Positions 11,405-20,456 of a DNA stretch of 64,000 nt are shown piece after piece (within the stretch, counting starts at the first letter, position 1; each line of letters starts with the position of its first letter). The translations under genes were made by a program, and so were the position numbers. This DNA comes from Siderastrea siderea. Taxonomy: Eukaryota; Cnidaria; Anthozoa; Scleractinia; Rhizangiidae. The notes below the pieces were generated by a model. That model saw nothing but the letters and a program-made list of their open reading frames with translations. It ran no database searches and had not been told where the DNA came from. Where the stretch lies: positions 44,919,569 to 44,983,568 of the forward strand of contig OZ034975.1 of assembly GCA_964030785.1 (NCBI GenBank). Direction: 5' to 3'.

Positions 11405-14056
11405 ATGGTGGATGCTACGACGGTCTCAGGCACTCGCCCAAGTTTACGAAGGAAAATGTTGAGCTCTTTTCAAGAAGGAGCCATGCACGAAGCTTTACAC
11501 ACCCTACGAAAGTCGCGTGCAGGATATGTTTCGGCTATGACTAATGCCTGCTCACAAATTGACATTCTTCTCGTCGATTACGCGAATCTAGTCAAAGTTA
11601 AGTCTCTTCAGTCAACTCTGGATAAAGCGTGGCGTAACTTCCAAGAAAACGTTACACGATGTAAAAGTCTCCTGGACGAAAATAGCGACGAAATTTACGA
11701 AGTCGACACTCAGTACGCTACTCAAGAAACGAGAAAGTATCAGTATGATCAGAAGATTGAGCAATACGCAATTGCCGCCGCCACACATTTCAACGAACAA
11801 GTATCTCATGATCTTGCCAATTTTGGAATGACATCGCCAGCAAGATCTCTCCGATCCGCAAGCAGTCGTACTTCTTCAAAGCTTAGTGAGGCAAGCGCAA
11901 GACTTCACGACACGAGGACTGCGGCGGCCAAGGCTGGGTTAGCTGCGAAACAAACTGAACAGCAACGAAAAAGATCCATTGAAATAGAAATGAAACGTTT
12001 AGAAATGGAAATGAGTCAGAAACGTGTCGAACTAGAGGTGGCGAAGCTGGAGGCTGACAGGGACGTCGCTGAAGCAAGAGAAAGGACTGAAATAGCCGAG
12101 TTAGAAGCCAAATTAGCCGAAGCCGAGTATTCGGAACTTATGTTAAATGCAAAATCTTCATCACATTCCGGTCATGTTGTGTCAGAGTTGGCACTTGGAA
12201 TTACCTCCAACACCTCTTCGTTAACGACTCTTCCTGCATCCACACAAGTCAACACGTTTCCCGTCATGAGCACGCAAGCTTACACACGTCCAGCCGTGTC
12301 CACGCAAGCTCCCACGCTTCCAGCCGTGTCCACGCAAGCTTACACGCTTCCAGCTGTGTCCACGCAAGCTCACGCGCTCCTAGCTGTGTCCACGCAAGCT
12401 TACACGCTTCCATCCGTGTCCACGCAAGCTTACACGCTTCCAGCTGTTTCCACGCAAGCTCACACGCTTCCAGCCGTGTCCACGCAAGCTTACACGCTTC
12501 CAGTCGTGTCCACGCAAGCTTACACGCTTCCAGCCGTGTCCACGCAAGCTTACACGCTTCCAGCCGTGTCTACGCAGGCTTATACGCTTCCAGCCGTGTC
12601 CATGCAAGCTTACGCGCCTCCAGCCCTGTCTACGCAAGCTTACGCATCTCCAGCCGTGCCCACGCAAGCTTACACGCCTCCATCCGTGCCTGCGCAAGCT
12701 TACACGCTTCCAGACGTGTCCACCCAAGCTTACACGTTTCCAGCAGTGTTCACGAAAGCCTACCCGCCTTCAGCCGGGTCCTCGCAAGCTTACACGCTTC
12801 CAGCCGTGTCCTCAGAAGCTTACACGCTTCCAGCAGTGTACACGCAAGGTTATACGCGCCCAGTCGTGTCAACGCAAGTTCCAGCTGTTCCTACGGCACT
12901 CTCCTCGCAAATTCCGAGGCCTTCAGAGGCAGCTTCATGCGTGTCTTCATTTCCAGTCGGGCCTGCCATGTTTTCGGTCCCGTCCTATACCGCCGACTTT
13001 TACGGTGCGCGTGTTGTACATCGTTATGATCCTGTGGTTCCGCTTCACCACTCAGCTCCCGGTTTAAGTGCCGCTGCCTCAAGTTACAACTATAGTTCAG
13101 TTTCAAGTGTTGCAGATGTTCCACAGTGCATTTTACCTACTCCACAGCCTGTTGGCGGAAATCTCCTCGCAATGATCGCCGCTACCATGGAGAAAATGAA
13201 TGCTGATCATGGCTTACCTGCATTACAAGTTGTCAAGTTCGATGGATCTCCTGAAAACTACCCTATGTTTCGTCAAAGGTTCCGTCAAATGGTGGAGTCA
13301 AGGGCCTTGGACGAACCGACAAAAATGGCCCGACTGCTGCAATTCCTCGATGGCCCCGCTCTATTAGCCGTGCAGAGGTACGAGTCCGTTCCGGGTGGCT
13401 TGGCAAAGGCACTCCAAGTCCTTCAAGATCGCTTTGGTCAACCGTTCAAGATAGTACGAGCATGTGTTGACACCTTGGTTAAAGGCCCCGTCATAGCGCC
13501 TCAAGATAAGAAAGGCTTACAGCGTTACGCAGATAAAGCACAAGTCATGTATGACACGTTGGAAGCTATGAACTGCCTAGGAGAAATGAACACGGGCAAC
13601 CTTGAGAAAATGATTCTAAGATTACCTAAGTGGGCGCAAGCCAAATTTAGAGAACACTTGAAGAAGCTTGAACATCAAGGGCGCATCATGCCTACTTTCA
13701 AGGACGTCGTTAACTTCTTGAACGATCGCGCTGATGTGGCAAACCACCCGTTCTTCTCAAGTTCTTCAACCGAAACAAAGCCTACGAATTCCAAAGGGCC
13801 GAATACAAACGATCAAACTAGTCCTTTCAAGTTTACTACGCTGACTACCGAAGGTGCGAAGAAAGACAGCGAGGACAGCAATCCTGAAGTCAGTAAAGAT
13901 CGCAAAATCGGAAACTGTCCAATGTGTGGCCGTTCTCAGCCGCTTTACCGCTGTGAAATGTTTAAGTCGAAGCCTGTTGAAGAAAGAGCCGAGTTCGTCA
14001 AGAAGAAGCGGATTTGCTTCAACTGTATCAATTCGGTTGAACATTCCTCAAGATAA
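11405..14056 (+). CDS. gag: BEL/Pao Gag region (N-terminal part of gag-pol)
   Basis: 883 codons from ATG 11405, 30 bp after the LTR. Residues about 185-250 form a charged coiled coil rich in E, K and R. Residues about 275-490 are a run of some twenty 10-residue repeats of the form VSTQAYTLPA, giving a 30-bp minisatellite in the DNA. Residues about 605-760 (from LPALQVVKFDGSPENYPMF) match the DUF1759-type Gag core of Pao/BEL elements. A cysteine motif (CPMCG ... CFNC) near residues 838-875 begins a zinc knuckle, but the frame stops at TAA 14054-14056 inside it. The same frame then runs on through two more cysteine pairs into the protease, so the stop is best read as a nonsense mutation (CAA to TAA would explain it). 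BEL elements normally make one Gag-Pol polyprotein. Confidence 0.85.
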   Translation: MVDATTVSGTRPSLRRKMLSSFQEGAMHEALHTLRKSRAGYVSAMTNACSQIDILLVDYANLVKVKSLQSTLDKAWRNFQENVTRCKSLLDENSDEIYEVDTQYATQETRKYQYDQKIEQYAIAAATHFNEQVSHDLANFGMTSPARSLRSASSRTSSKLSEASARLHDTRTAAAKAGLAAKQTEQQRKRSIEIEMKRLEMEMSQKRVELEVAKLEADRDVAEARERTEIAELEAKLAEAEYSELMLNAKSSSHSGHVVSELALGITSNTSSLTTLPASTQVNTFPVMSTQAYTRPAVSTQAPTLPAVSTQAYTLPAVSTQAHALLAVSTQAYTLPSVSTQAYTLPAVSTQAHTLPAVSTQAYTLPVVSTQAYTLPAVSTQAYTLPAVSTQAYTLPAVSMQAYAPPALSTQAYASPAVPTQAYTPPSVPAQAYTLPDVSTQAYTFPAVFTKAYPPSAGSSQAYTLPAVSSEAYTLPAVYTQGYTRPVVSTQVPAVPTALSSQIPRPSEAASCVSSFPVGPAMFSVPSYTADFYGARVVHRYDPVVPLHHSAPGLSAAASSYNYSSVSSVADVPQCILPTPQPVGGNLLAMIAATMEKMNADHGLPALQVVKFDGSPENYPMFRQRFRQMVESRALDEPTKMARLLQFLDGPALLAVQRYESVPGGLAKALQVLQDRFGQPFKIVRACVDTLVKGPVIAPQDKKGLQRYADKAQVMYDTLEAMNCLGEMNTGNLEKMILRLPKWAQAKFREHLKKLEHQGRIMPTFKDVVNFLNDRADVANHPFFSSSSTETKPTNSKGPNTNDQTSPFKFTTLTTEGAKKDSEDSNPEVSKDRKIGNCPMCGRSQPLYRCEMFKSKPVEERAEFVKKKRICFNCINSVEHSSR
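12238..12870 (+). repeat. 30-bp coding minisatellite in BEL gag
   Basis: About 20 tandem units of TCCACGCAAGCTTACACGCT plus ten further bases, each a HindIII-site-bearing 30-mer encoding VSTQAYTLPA variants. Unit length is strictly a multiple of three, so copy-number change keeps the frame. The antisense open frame across this block is a by-product. Confidence 0.85.
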
Positions 14057-16408
14057 TGCAAGTCGTCAGTACGCTGCAGGGCACCAGAATGTGGGAAACC
14101 TCATCATACTCTGTTACATCTTCCGAGGCCCAGTCCTGAAAGAAACGTTGTTCACCAAGCCAATAATGTTGAAACCATGGTTATTCCAACTGTTCCTATG
14201 GCTCCCCCAGATGGTCAAAACGCTACATTGAGTACGTGTGCTACAGCAACTACGGTGGAGTCCTCTGAGATTCTATTGCAGATCATTCCTCTCAAGGTTA
14301 TTGGTAACAACGGAAGGAGTATCACTACTTACAGCCTCGTAGATTCAGGCTCCGATGTGACGATGATCGATCCATCCCTTATCGAACAGCTCGAGATTAA
14401 AGGTGAAGCCAGTCAGCTTTTCATCTCCACAGTAAATCAGAGAGAGAAAAGGGAACAAGGTGTGAAAGTTAGCTTTAAAATCGTGTCAATTAATGACCAG
14501 GATCCCAGAGAGATTACTGTTTGTGGCGCTTGGGCTGTGAAAGATCTCACTATTCCACTCAAACACGCCTCGGTTCGCAAGAGAATAGGACAGTGGCCAC
14601 ACCTACACCAGGTACCTTTTCCTGAAGTCTTAAGAAACAAAGTGTCTGTCCTCATTGGCACGAATGTCCAAGAGGCCTTCATCCCACTCGAAGTCAAGAG
14701 AGGGGAACCAAACGAGCCATTTGCGATAAGATCTTGCCTTGGCTGGAGTATCCTTGGCGGTTCTGTCAGCTGCAGCGATAAGCATCAGTTCAACCTTAAC
14801 CACGTTTCCTGTGAGGAGATCTCACTGAGTCGTCAACTCGAAGACTTCTGGCGAGTTGAGTCCTATGGAACTGAGAAGCAGTCTTTAAAATCAATGTCAG
14901 TGGAGGATCACAAGGCAATGAAGATTATTGACGGTCATTATCAGATCGGCTTACTTTGGAAGCAGGAAGTCCCTAGCCTTCCCTTCAATCGGGCTGCCGC
15001 CGAGGCCAGACTTCAACATCTGAAAAGGCTTTTCTCTCGAGACCCTGGCTTGGAAGCCAAGTATAGAGCTGTCATTGATGATTACGTTATTAAGGGCTAT
15101 GCAAGAAAGTTGACTCCTGAAGAGGCTGCCAGGAAATCCAATATCACATGGTACTTACCGCATCATCCTGTCTTCAACGTCAACAAGCCCCAAAAATGCC
15201 GTGTGGTTTTTGACGCAGCTGCCAAATTCAACGGCACCTCCCTTAATGATCAGTTATACCAAGGTCCAGACCTCGCGAATAGTTTAACTGGTGTGCTCAT
15301 TCGCTTTCTTCAGGATAAAGTTGCATTTATAGCAGACTTAGAAGCTATGTTTCATCAGGTCAAGGTTCTCCCCAAGGACGCCGACGCCTTGAGATTCCTT
15401 TGGTGGAGTGGCAGCTTGAATAACCCCCCTGATGAATATCAAATGCTTGTTCATATTTTTGGAGCAACCTCGTCACCTTGTTGCGCTAACAGATCAGTAC
15501 GGCAAACAGCAGATGATAATGAAGATTGGTTCAGCCCGGAAGTAATCAACATAGTGCGTAGAAACTTCTATGTCGATGACGTTTTGAAGTCTGTTCCAAA
15601 CGAAGAGAGTGCGATCCGGCTGGCTGAACAGTTGATCCAATTAATGAAAGAAGGAGGTTTTCACCTTACTAAATTCGCGAGTAACAGCCGTAAGCTTCTG
15701 TCCATCCTTCCTGAGGAGAAGCGAGCAAATCCTTCCCTAAATCTAGATCTTGATCAGCTACCAATCGGACGTGCACTTGGGCTACACTGGGATGCAGACT
15801 CGGATACTCTCCTGTTTAAAGTTGTACCCACTAACAAGCCGCCGACTAAACGTGGCATTCTGTCGATGGTTAGCTCTCTCTTCGATCCGCTTGGGTTTGT
15901 GAGTCCTTTCATTCTTCCAGTAAAGGTTCTACTTCAAGAACTATGGAGAATGGGAATCCAGTGGGATGAACGTGTACCAGAACCGCTGCTGGCGCAGTGG
16001 CACAGATGGGTGGAGTCCCTTCCCTTTGTTGCAAAAATCAAGATTCCGAGATGTTTTAGGAACCCTTTTCATGCCAGTATCACCAACATCCAGCTTCACT
16101 ACTTCTCCGATGCATGTAACCATGGTTACGCTGCCGTTAGCTACCTGAGACTCGTTGATGATCAAGGAAACGTTCATTGCGCTTTCGTCATGGGGAAAAC
16201 ACGCAACACACCGTTAAAGCAATGGTCGGTTCCGCGTTTGGAACTACAGGCAGCTGTGGTCTCTACGCGTCTTCACGTACTGATTCATAATGAGTTGGAC
16301 CTGCCCGTTCATAGTGTCACCTTTTGGTCAGACTCCCTGACAGTCCTTCAATACATGACCAACGAGAAGAGACGATTCAAGCCCTTTATTGCTAACAAAG
16401 TTACTTAG
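14057..16408 (+). CDS. pol: BEL/Pao Pol: protease, reverse transcriptase, start of RNase H
   Basis: Same frame as gag, and open from the codon after the gag stop. The first ATG is at 14177. Visible domains are a completed CCHC-type knuckle (14057-14130), a retroviral aspartic protease with DSGSD near 14345, a long linker, and a reverse transcriptase (about 15170-15700). The RT has the conserved [11 protein letters not shown] and the active-site YVDD near 15570, then DPLGFVSPF, typical of the Pao/peptidase A17 family. The RNase H module begins at [16 protein letters not shown]. The frame ends at TAG 16406-16408 after the [11 protein letters not shown] motif. Translation resumes in the same frame with recognisable RNase H/integrase sequence, so this is a second nonsense change (GAG to TAG would explain it). 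Confidence 0.85.
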   Translation, partial: CKSSVRCRAPECGKPHHTLLHLPRPSPERNVVHQANNVETMVIPTVPMAPPDGQNATLSTCATATTVESSEILLQIIPLKVIGNNGRSITTYSLVDSGSDVTMIDPSLIEQLEIKGEASQLFISTVNQREKREQGVKVSFKIVSINDQDPREITVCGAWAVKDLTIPLKHASVRKRIGQWPHLHQVPFPEVLRNKVSVLIGTNVQEAFIPLEVKRGEPNEPFAIRSCLGWSILGGSVSCSDKHQFNLNHVSCEEISLSRQLEDFWRVESYGTEKQSLKSMSVEDHKAMKIIDGHYQIGLLWKQEVPSLPFNRAAAEARLQHLKRLFSRDPGLEAKYRAVIDDYVIKGYARKLTPEEAARKSNITWYLPHHPVFNVNKPQKCRVVFDAAAKFNGTSLNDQLYQGPDLANSLTGVLIRFLQDKVAFIADLEAMFHQVKVLPKDADALRFLWWSGSLNNPPDEYQMLVHIFGATSSPCCANRSVRQTADDNEDWFSPEVINIVRRNFYVDDVLKSVPNEESAIRLAEQLIQLMKEGGFHLTKFASNSRKLLSILPEEKRANPSLNLDLDQLPIGRALGLHWDADSDTLLFKVVPTNKPPTKRGILSMVSSLFDPLGFVSPFILPVKVLLQELWRMGIQWDERVPEPLLAQWHRWVESLPFVAKIKIPRCFRNPFHASITNIQLHYFSDACNHGYAAVSYLRLVDDQGNVHCAFVMGKTRNTPLKQWSVPRLELQAAVVSTRLHVLIHNELDLPVHSVTFWSDSLTVLQYMTNEKRRFKPFIANKVT

Positions 16409-17285
16409 ATTCATGATGTTTCGGCCCCCGAGCAATGGCGACATGTGCCGACGTCTCTCAATCCTGCTGATGAGGGCTCTCGAGGGATGGAAATACATTC
16501 GTTTAAGCCGAATTGTCGCTGGTTGTCCGGACCAAAGTTCCTGTTACAATCCGAGGAACATTGGCCTGTTAGGAAAATCGGTAAAATTCCTGATGACGAC
16601 GAAGAAATTCGACTTGAAAGTCACGTTGCACTCATTTCAGATGGATCTTCGCTGGACCTGTTCCTAAGACGTTGTTCTTCTTGGTCGCGTTTGCAGACAC
16701 TCATGGCATGGCTATTGCGCTTTATTGACTACATCAAGGACAAGAACGCTCCCCTCAAGTTAAGAGGGATAAGCATTGAAGAGACCCGAAATTCTACGGA
16801 GAAAACTGTCCAGTTAGTTCAACGCCAGTATTTCCCTGAAGAAATTGAATCCTTAAGTAGTGGACGTGAGGTCAAAGGCCACAGCAGACTTGTTAATCTC
16901 TCCCCTGTGCTGGTTGAAGGAATTCTTCGCGTGGGAGGAAGAATTCGACATGCCCCGATTCCATTGGATGCCATCCATCCAATGCTACTTCCTAAAGATC
17001 ATCCTATCTCCTCCATAATAGTGCGTCACTATCACGAGTCCTTGGGCAATGCTGGTCGTGAGTACGTACTCTCTGCCATACGCCAGAGGTTTTGGATATT
17101 AAAAGCAAGATCACTCGTCCGTCAAATACTGCGCAAGTGTATTAATTGCCGCAAGCGAAACGAACCTCCTATGCAGCAGTTGATGGCCGACCTGCCTAAA
17201 GAACGTCTTATCCCTTACGAGCCACTGTTTACCTATACTGGGGTGGATTTCTTTGGGCCATTCCATGTGAAGCGCGGACGGGGTT
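16409..17285 (+). pseudogene. BEL/Pao integrase, N-terminal part, cut by the Polinton
   Basis: Continues the gag-pol frame after the TAG stop. It covers the end of RNase H (PADEGSRG) and the integrase zinc-binding domain: H of HYHESLGNAGREYVL and the C..C of KCINCRK. It also includes the start of the catalytic core with the first aspartate in TGVDFFGPF. At 17280-17285 (GGGGTT) the reading frame enters Polinton TIR sequence. The open frame runs on to 17398 only by chance. The remainder of the core is at 34223-35037. Confidence 0.85.
17280..17285 (+). repeat. Polinton target-site duplication, left (GGGGTT)
   Basis: Six bases identical to 34217-34222. Counting them once restores the BEL integrase reading frame exactly, which proves the insertion point. 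Six bp is characteristic of Maverick/Polinton integration. Confidence 0.92.
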
Positions 17286-17579
17286 ACTACTTGGTCTGTC
17301 ATGGCAAAAACTCACACTCTTTTTCTTCAAAGCGAAAACCGATTTTTGAATTTTATCAAATTATTACATTGCATTTACACCCCCTAAAAAGGCATTGAGT
17401 CGGAATTTTGCCATGATTTCAGTAGTTGCATTTACACCCCCTAAAAAAGCAAATTGGAAGGTTTCTATCAGATGGTTCTCTCTTGGGGAATAAAAAGCAG
17501 TTTTGGCATGATTTCTGTAGTTGTGCATTTCATTTTATGGGGGTACAAATGCATTTTTCCATTGCGTGACTTTCTCGGA
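17286..17579 (+). repeat. Polinton left terminal inverted repeat
   Basis: 294 bp, reverse complement of 33923-34216 with two mismatches (near 17320 and 17543). Inside each TIR, TTGCATTTACACCCCCTAAA occurs twice (from 17371 and 17425), each preceded or followed by a TGGCATGATTTC(A/T)GTAG-like word. The TIR is thus itself made of short subterminal repeats, a common place for transposase or integrase binding. Confidence 0.93.
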
Positions 17580-17776
17580 AAAACAGGAAGTTTTAAAATT
17601 CTAGGAAAGCAGACAGTTTATTATTTACGGAGATGACCTCATCACTAATAGCTATTGTGTCAATGTCATGAGACGATCGTATGATATCTCTCGACCAATG
17701 AAAATTGACAATCTCTTGGTAAATAAGATAAGGGAAATTCACTGAACATATCATTACAAGTCATTCAGTTAAAGCA
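17580..17776 (+). promoter_or_regulatory. Non-coding leader between TIR and first gene
   Basis: About 200 bp without a gene. It includes GGAGATGACCTCATCACT and a short AT-rich run just before the 17777 start. It probably holds the promoter of the first gene. No defined box was identified. Confidence 0.35.
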
Positions 17777-18625
17777 ATGGCTGAAAGTGAATCCGGTATA
17801 TCTAATTTGATGGAGGACATGGATTTAGAGGATATGGATACTGGCTATGAACAGGATTTTGACGTCGAAATAATCGATGGATTTCATCATCAATACATGG
17901 CTTCCATGAACGATAAGGTGAGATCATTCGCTCAGTATTGGATGCAGATGTATTCAGACTGTTGTTTACAACGTGACTATGCGATGGAATTACTGAACGA
18001 TAACAAGCCTGAAGACGCCAAAGTTGTTCTTCGCAGTTTTCCAAAGACAGAAAAAGCGCCAAATGTTCCACAACTGTTGTTCGAGACTGAAGAAACAAAA
18101 CGGAAGAAGATAAAACGTTCAGCGGCTAAGGTTGAATGTGATGGCTGGTCACTTGTACGGGAAATGAAAGATAATTACATCAGTGGACAAATGTTGCACT
18201 TTGATGTCCCCAATGTCTTTCCAGAAGGTGAAGTGAGCCTTATCGACTATGAGAAGCATTTGAAACAATGTTATGATTCTTTCAAAACGATTGACAATTA
18301 TGTAGTTAAAAATGCTTTCTTGTATGGTAAGTGGCTAAGTCAAGCTTTCAACAAGTTTCAAGAAGAAAAGGCAAAACAACTAGTAAGTGGTAACTTTGAC
18401 GACTGGGTCAATTCACGGTGTAAGGTTAAACAAACACGTGCACGACAACTCAGAAAGTTTTATAAGCAATTATCGCCATACAAAAAAATTTGTAGATGCA
18501 CACTACCTTTAAAATGGTTTTTGGTTAATGGTGATACTATTAGGAAGTTTTTGGAAGAACACAGAGAGGTCGCAATACCATGGACCCATGAAATAGATTG
18601 CTTTTGTGATACCTGTAAGATTTAG
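17777..18625 (+). CDS. Polinton hypothetical protein, 282 aa
   Basis: An intact frame from ATG 17777. The N-terminus is very acidic (EDMDLEDMDTGYEQDFD). The middle is mixed charged, and the C-terminal third is basic and aromatic (ARQLRKFYKQLSPYKKICRC) ending in a cysteine cluster (CRC ... CFCDTC) that could bind zinc. I do not recognise the family. It is the first gene inside the left TIR, with its own leader, and is followed closely by the VLTF3-like gene. A nucleic-acid-binding role would fit the basic, cysteine-rich tail, but this is inference. Confidence 0.7.
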   Translation: MAESESGISNLMEDMDLEDMDTGYEQDFDVEIIDGFHHQYMASMNDKVRSFAQYWMQMYSDCCLQRDYAMELLNDNKPEDAKVVLRSFPKTEKAPNVPQLLFETEETKRKKIKRSAAKVECDGWSLVREMKDNYISGQMLHFDVPNVFPEGEVSLIDYEKHLKQCYDSFKTIDNYVVKNAFLYGKWLSQAFNKFQEEKAKQLVSGNFDDWVNSRCKVKQTRARQLRKFYKQLSPYKKICRCTLPLKWFLVNGDTIRKFLEEHREVAIPWTHEIDCFCDTCKI

Positions 18626-18695
18626 ACCGACACAGCTGTGTCGTGACGTCATGTTGCAGTATCTTAAAAATATTATCTCATATAATAGTATAGAA

Positions 18696-18968
18696 ATGGA
18701 TTGTATAGATATACATGATGAACTAATAATTTGTGGAGAAATTTCATGCCCTTTCTGTGACAAAAATTTGGATTCTAATGAAAAACCAAAAGATCGTTTA
18801 GTAAAAAATGATTTATGTTGTGATAATCAGGATGTTATAAACGAAGACGGAATGTTGGTATGTCTGAGTTGTGGCATTGTTCAAGGATATAATATAGCTA
18901 GCGAATATGTTGATTTTCATGAGATCTGTTTACAATCGAAAGTACCACATCAACAACATATTACTTGA
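18696..18968 (+). CDS. VLTF3-like transcription factor, N-terminal zinc ribbon (frameshifted)
   Basis: I prefer ATG 18696 over the upstream ATG at 18606, because 18606 lies inside the previous gene and 18696 follows a CTCATATAATAGTATAG box like those before other genes here. The product has CPFC and a C-terminal zinc ribbon (LVCLSCGIVQGY), similar in layout to TFIIB and poxvirus late-factor ribbons. The frame then runs into 17 unrelated residues and stops, while the overlapping +1 frame from about 18930 carries the expected continuation. I read both as one gene with a single-base shift near 18925-18935. Confidence 0.6.
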   Translation: MDCIDIHDELIICGEISCPFCDKNLDSNEKPKDRLVKNDLCCDNQDVINEDGMLVCLSCGIVQGYNIASEYVDFHEICLQSKVPHQQHIT

Positions 18969-19245
18969 TATTAAAGAAAAATATAACATTAAAATATCAA
19001 ACTGTCAGAAACATAAGATTGATGCTATATATGTTGAGATAGGTAAGGTTCTTAATGAAGTTAACGGCTTGAGGAAAAGGATGATTAGCATTAATTACAT
19101 AATGAGAAGGATATTCAAGATGATGGGAATACCTTACAAAAAAATTCCAATTAGTAAATCGAAAAAAACTTTAGCTTTCTGCGATAAATATTGGGCTAGT
19201 ATTATGTCTCTTATTGGTGATAAGATAAAATCTATTATTGGATGA
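18907..19245 (+). CDS. VLTF3-like transcription factor, C-terminal domain (frameshifted half)
   Basis: 112-codon frame overlapping the zinc-ribbon frame. After a few out-of-frame residues it reads YNRKYHINNILLDI, and ends with ISINYIMRRIFKMMGI and PISKSKKTLAFCDKYW. The spacing and character resemble the C-terminal part of the poxvirus/NCLDV VLTF3 (A2L) family: a tyrosine-aromatic N-H motif, then a YxxxxxF helix, then an SK-rich motif with D.W. The predicted role is late-gene transcription of the element. The homology is my pattern match without a search, and TFIIB-like remains an alternative. Confidence 0.5.
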   Translation: MLIFMRSVYNRKYHINNILLDIKEKYNIKISNCQKHKIDAIYVEIGKVLNEVNGLRKRMISINYIMRRIFKMMGIPYKKIPISKSKKTLAFCDKYWASIMSLIGDKIKSIIG

Positions 19246-19721
19246 ACACCTTATTATATTTCTTTTCAAATTTGTCAGTTAAAGGGCACATATCAATGAT
19301 TATCTCATCTAGAACTTTGACATAATTAAGAAATTCTTTTTCATCATACTTCAGTCCTCTCATAAAGGATCGTAAATCTGTTAAAACCTTTGCATAAGAT
19401 GTATAGGCGAATTTACTCATTTCAATTTTTCTCTTGTAATTTTTGATCTCTGAATATGTTTTTAGTAAAAGCCCCGAACCTGATATTGATCCAAGAACAG
19501 CAGGGTTTAACGTAACACCACCAACCACAGTCCCAGTAACTATCAATAAAACAGATCCAATGTTACATGCCATATCCCTTTTCTTGAAGCTTTTTAATGA
19601 TGCTTTGTGGAGCCAATATTTTTTATGATAGAATTTGTACAATGCTTTCAACTCAGATATTTGATCTTCCGTTAATTTTTCTGACACATGGTTCCAATTG
19701 AATATGCTTTTACGTCTATCC

Positions 19722-19723
<2 letters not shown>
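19235..19723 (-). CDS. SLATT-like two-transmembrane protein
   Basis: 162 residues read from 19723 down. Layout: a charged N-terminal helix with KALYKFYHKKYWLHKASLKS, two adjacent hydrophobic stretches (IGSVLLIVTGTVVGG and AVLGSISGSGLLL) joined by a short turn, then a long charged helix (KTYSEIKNYKRKIEMSKFAY ... LRSFMRGL). This helix-2TM-helix plan resembles SLATT domains, which in bacteria form pore-like effectors in nucleotide-signalled immunity systems. Family assignment is by layout only; other small viral membrane proteins could look similar. The upstream side is an (AT)n run that may act as a TATA-like promoter. It converges with the VLTF3-like gene and overlaps its last bases. Confidence 0.6.

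Positions 19724-19726
<3 letters not shown>

Positions 19727-19756
<30 letters not shown>
19727..19756. repeat. (AT)n run inside the Polinton
   Basis: About 14 AT dinucleotides directly upstream of the SLATT-like start on the minus strand. It is either a microsatellite or an expanded TATA-like promoter. Confidence 0.6.
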
Positions 19757-19757
<1 letters not shown>

Positions 19758-19781
19758 TAATTTTATAGATAAAGTTTTATG

Positions 19782-20456
19782 TTATTCATTACTCTCAGGC
19801 TTTGAGGGAATATTTCCACTATCAATTGAGATTGGTTTGGGGATACGTAACCATTCAATTATACAACTCATATCCCAATTACTAGGAACTGTACTGAAAT
19901 ATGTGTAATAACCGGTCATATCGCTGTTGTAAAAAAATTCGATGCTATTGTTAAAATCCTTCTCTAATAAAGCACTTTTCGCATGATGATAACGGTCCCA
20001 CCTCTTAATCCACACATTAAGCACAATCACATTTTTTAAATCGACAACACCATCACCAACGTCTTTATTGTCCAACAATTTTAACCATTTATTTATTGTT
20101 TTTGGAATAGTGAGGTATTTTCTCTGTATACGATTTTTTATCTGCTCATTTCTGAAATTCAGCATTTGTGTTAATATTTTAGCTTCTTGTGTTTGTAATG
20201 CGGTTGTTATCAGAGATTTTAAGTTATTGACAGCTGTTTGTATACTTGTCTGTATTGTTGTATTGACCTGATCTAATTGACCCTTAGACACAGCATGATT
20301 TACATTGACTCCGTCTTTGATTATGATATTTCTATTTTCAGTGTTTATATGACCATGATCGTCTATGTGTAAAGGTTCACGATGAATGTAAGCCAAATCA
20401 CCGACCTCATTAGATACCGTAAATTCGATTTTATTTCCATCACTATCAAGAACGTA
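19782..20456 (-). CDS. Fibre-like coiled-coil protein, start unresolved
   Basis: The frame is open from 20456 to the stop at 19782 but contains no in-frame ATG. The nearest plausible start is a TTG at about 20396 before AYIHREPLHI. The N-terminal part reads HIDDHGHINTENRNIIIKDG then NHAVSKGQLDQV. This is the 'AV.K.QLD' pattern typical of phage and adenovirus-like tail or fibre shafts just before a trimeric coiled coil. Residues downstream are heptad-like (TTIQTSIQTAVNNLKSLITT), followed by a globular C-terminal region rich in W and Y. The likely role is a virion spike or receptor-binding protein. It lies immediately behind the packaging ATPase on the same strand and slightly overlaps its end in another frame. 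The missing ATG could be a mutated start or a lost base. Confidence 0.55.
   Translation of the reverse strand, partial: YVLDSDGNKIEFTVSNEVGDLAYIHREPLHIDDHGHINTENRNIIIKDGVNVNHAVSKGQLDQVNTTIQTSIQTAVNNLKSLITTALQTQEAKILTQMLNFRNEQIKNRIQRKYLTIPKTINKWLKLLDNKDVGDGVVDLKNVIVLNVWIKRWDRYHHAKSALLEKDFNNSIEFFYNSDMTGYYTYFSTVPSNWDMSCIIEWLRIPKPISIDSGNIPSKPESNE

Noticed and set aside
12380..12727. 115-residue antisense frame of repeated W-K-R-V-S-L-R-G-H units
   Set aside because: It is the mirror frame of the gag 30-bp coding minisatellite. The sense frame has the domain context.
17286..17398. Extension of the BEL integrase frame into the Polinton TIR
   Set aside because: The last ~37 codons are TIR sequence read by chance and do not match integrase.
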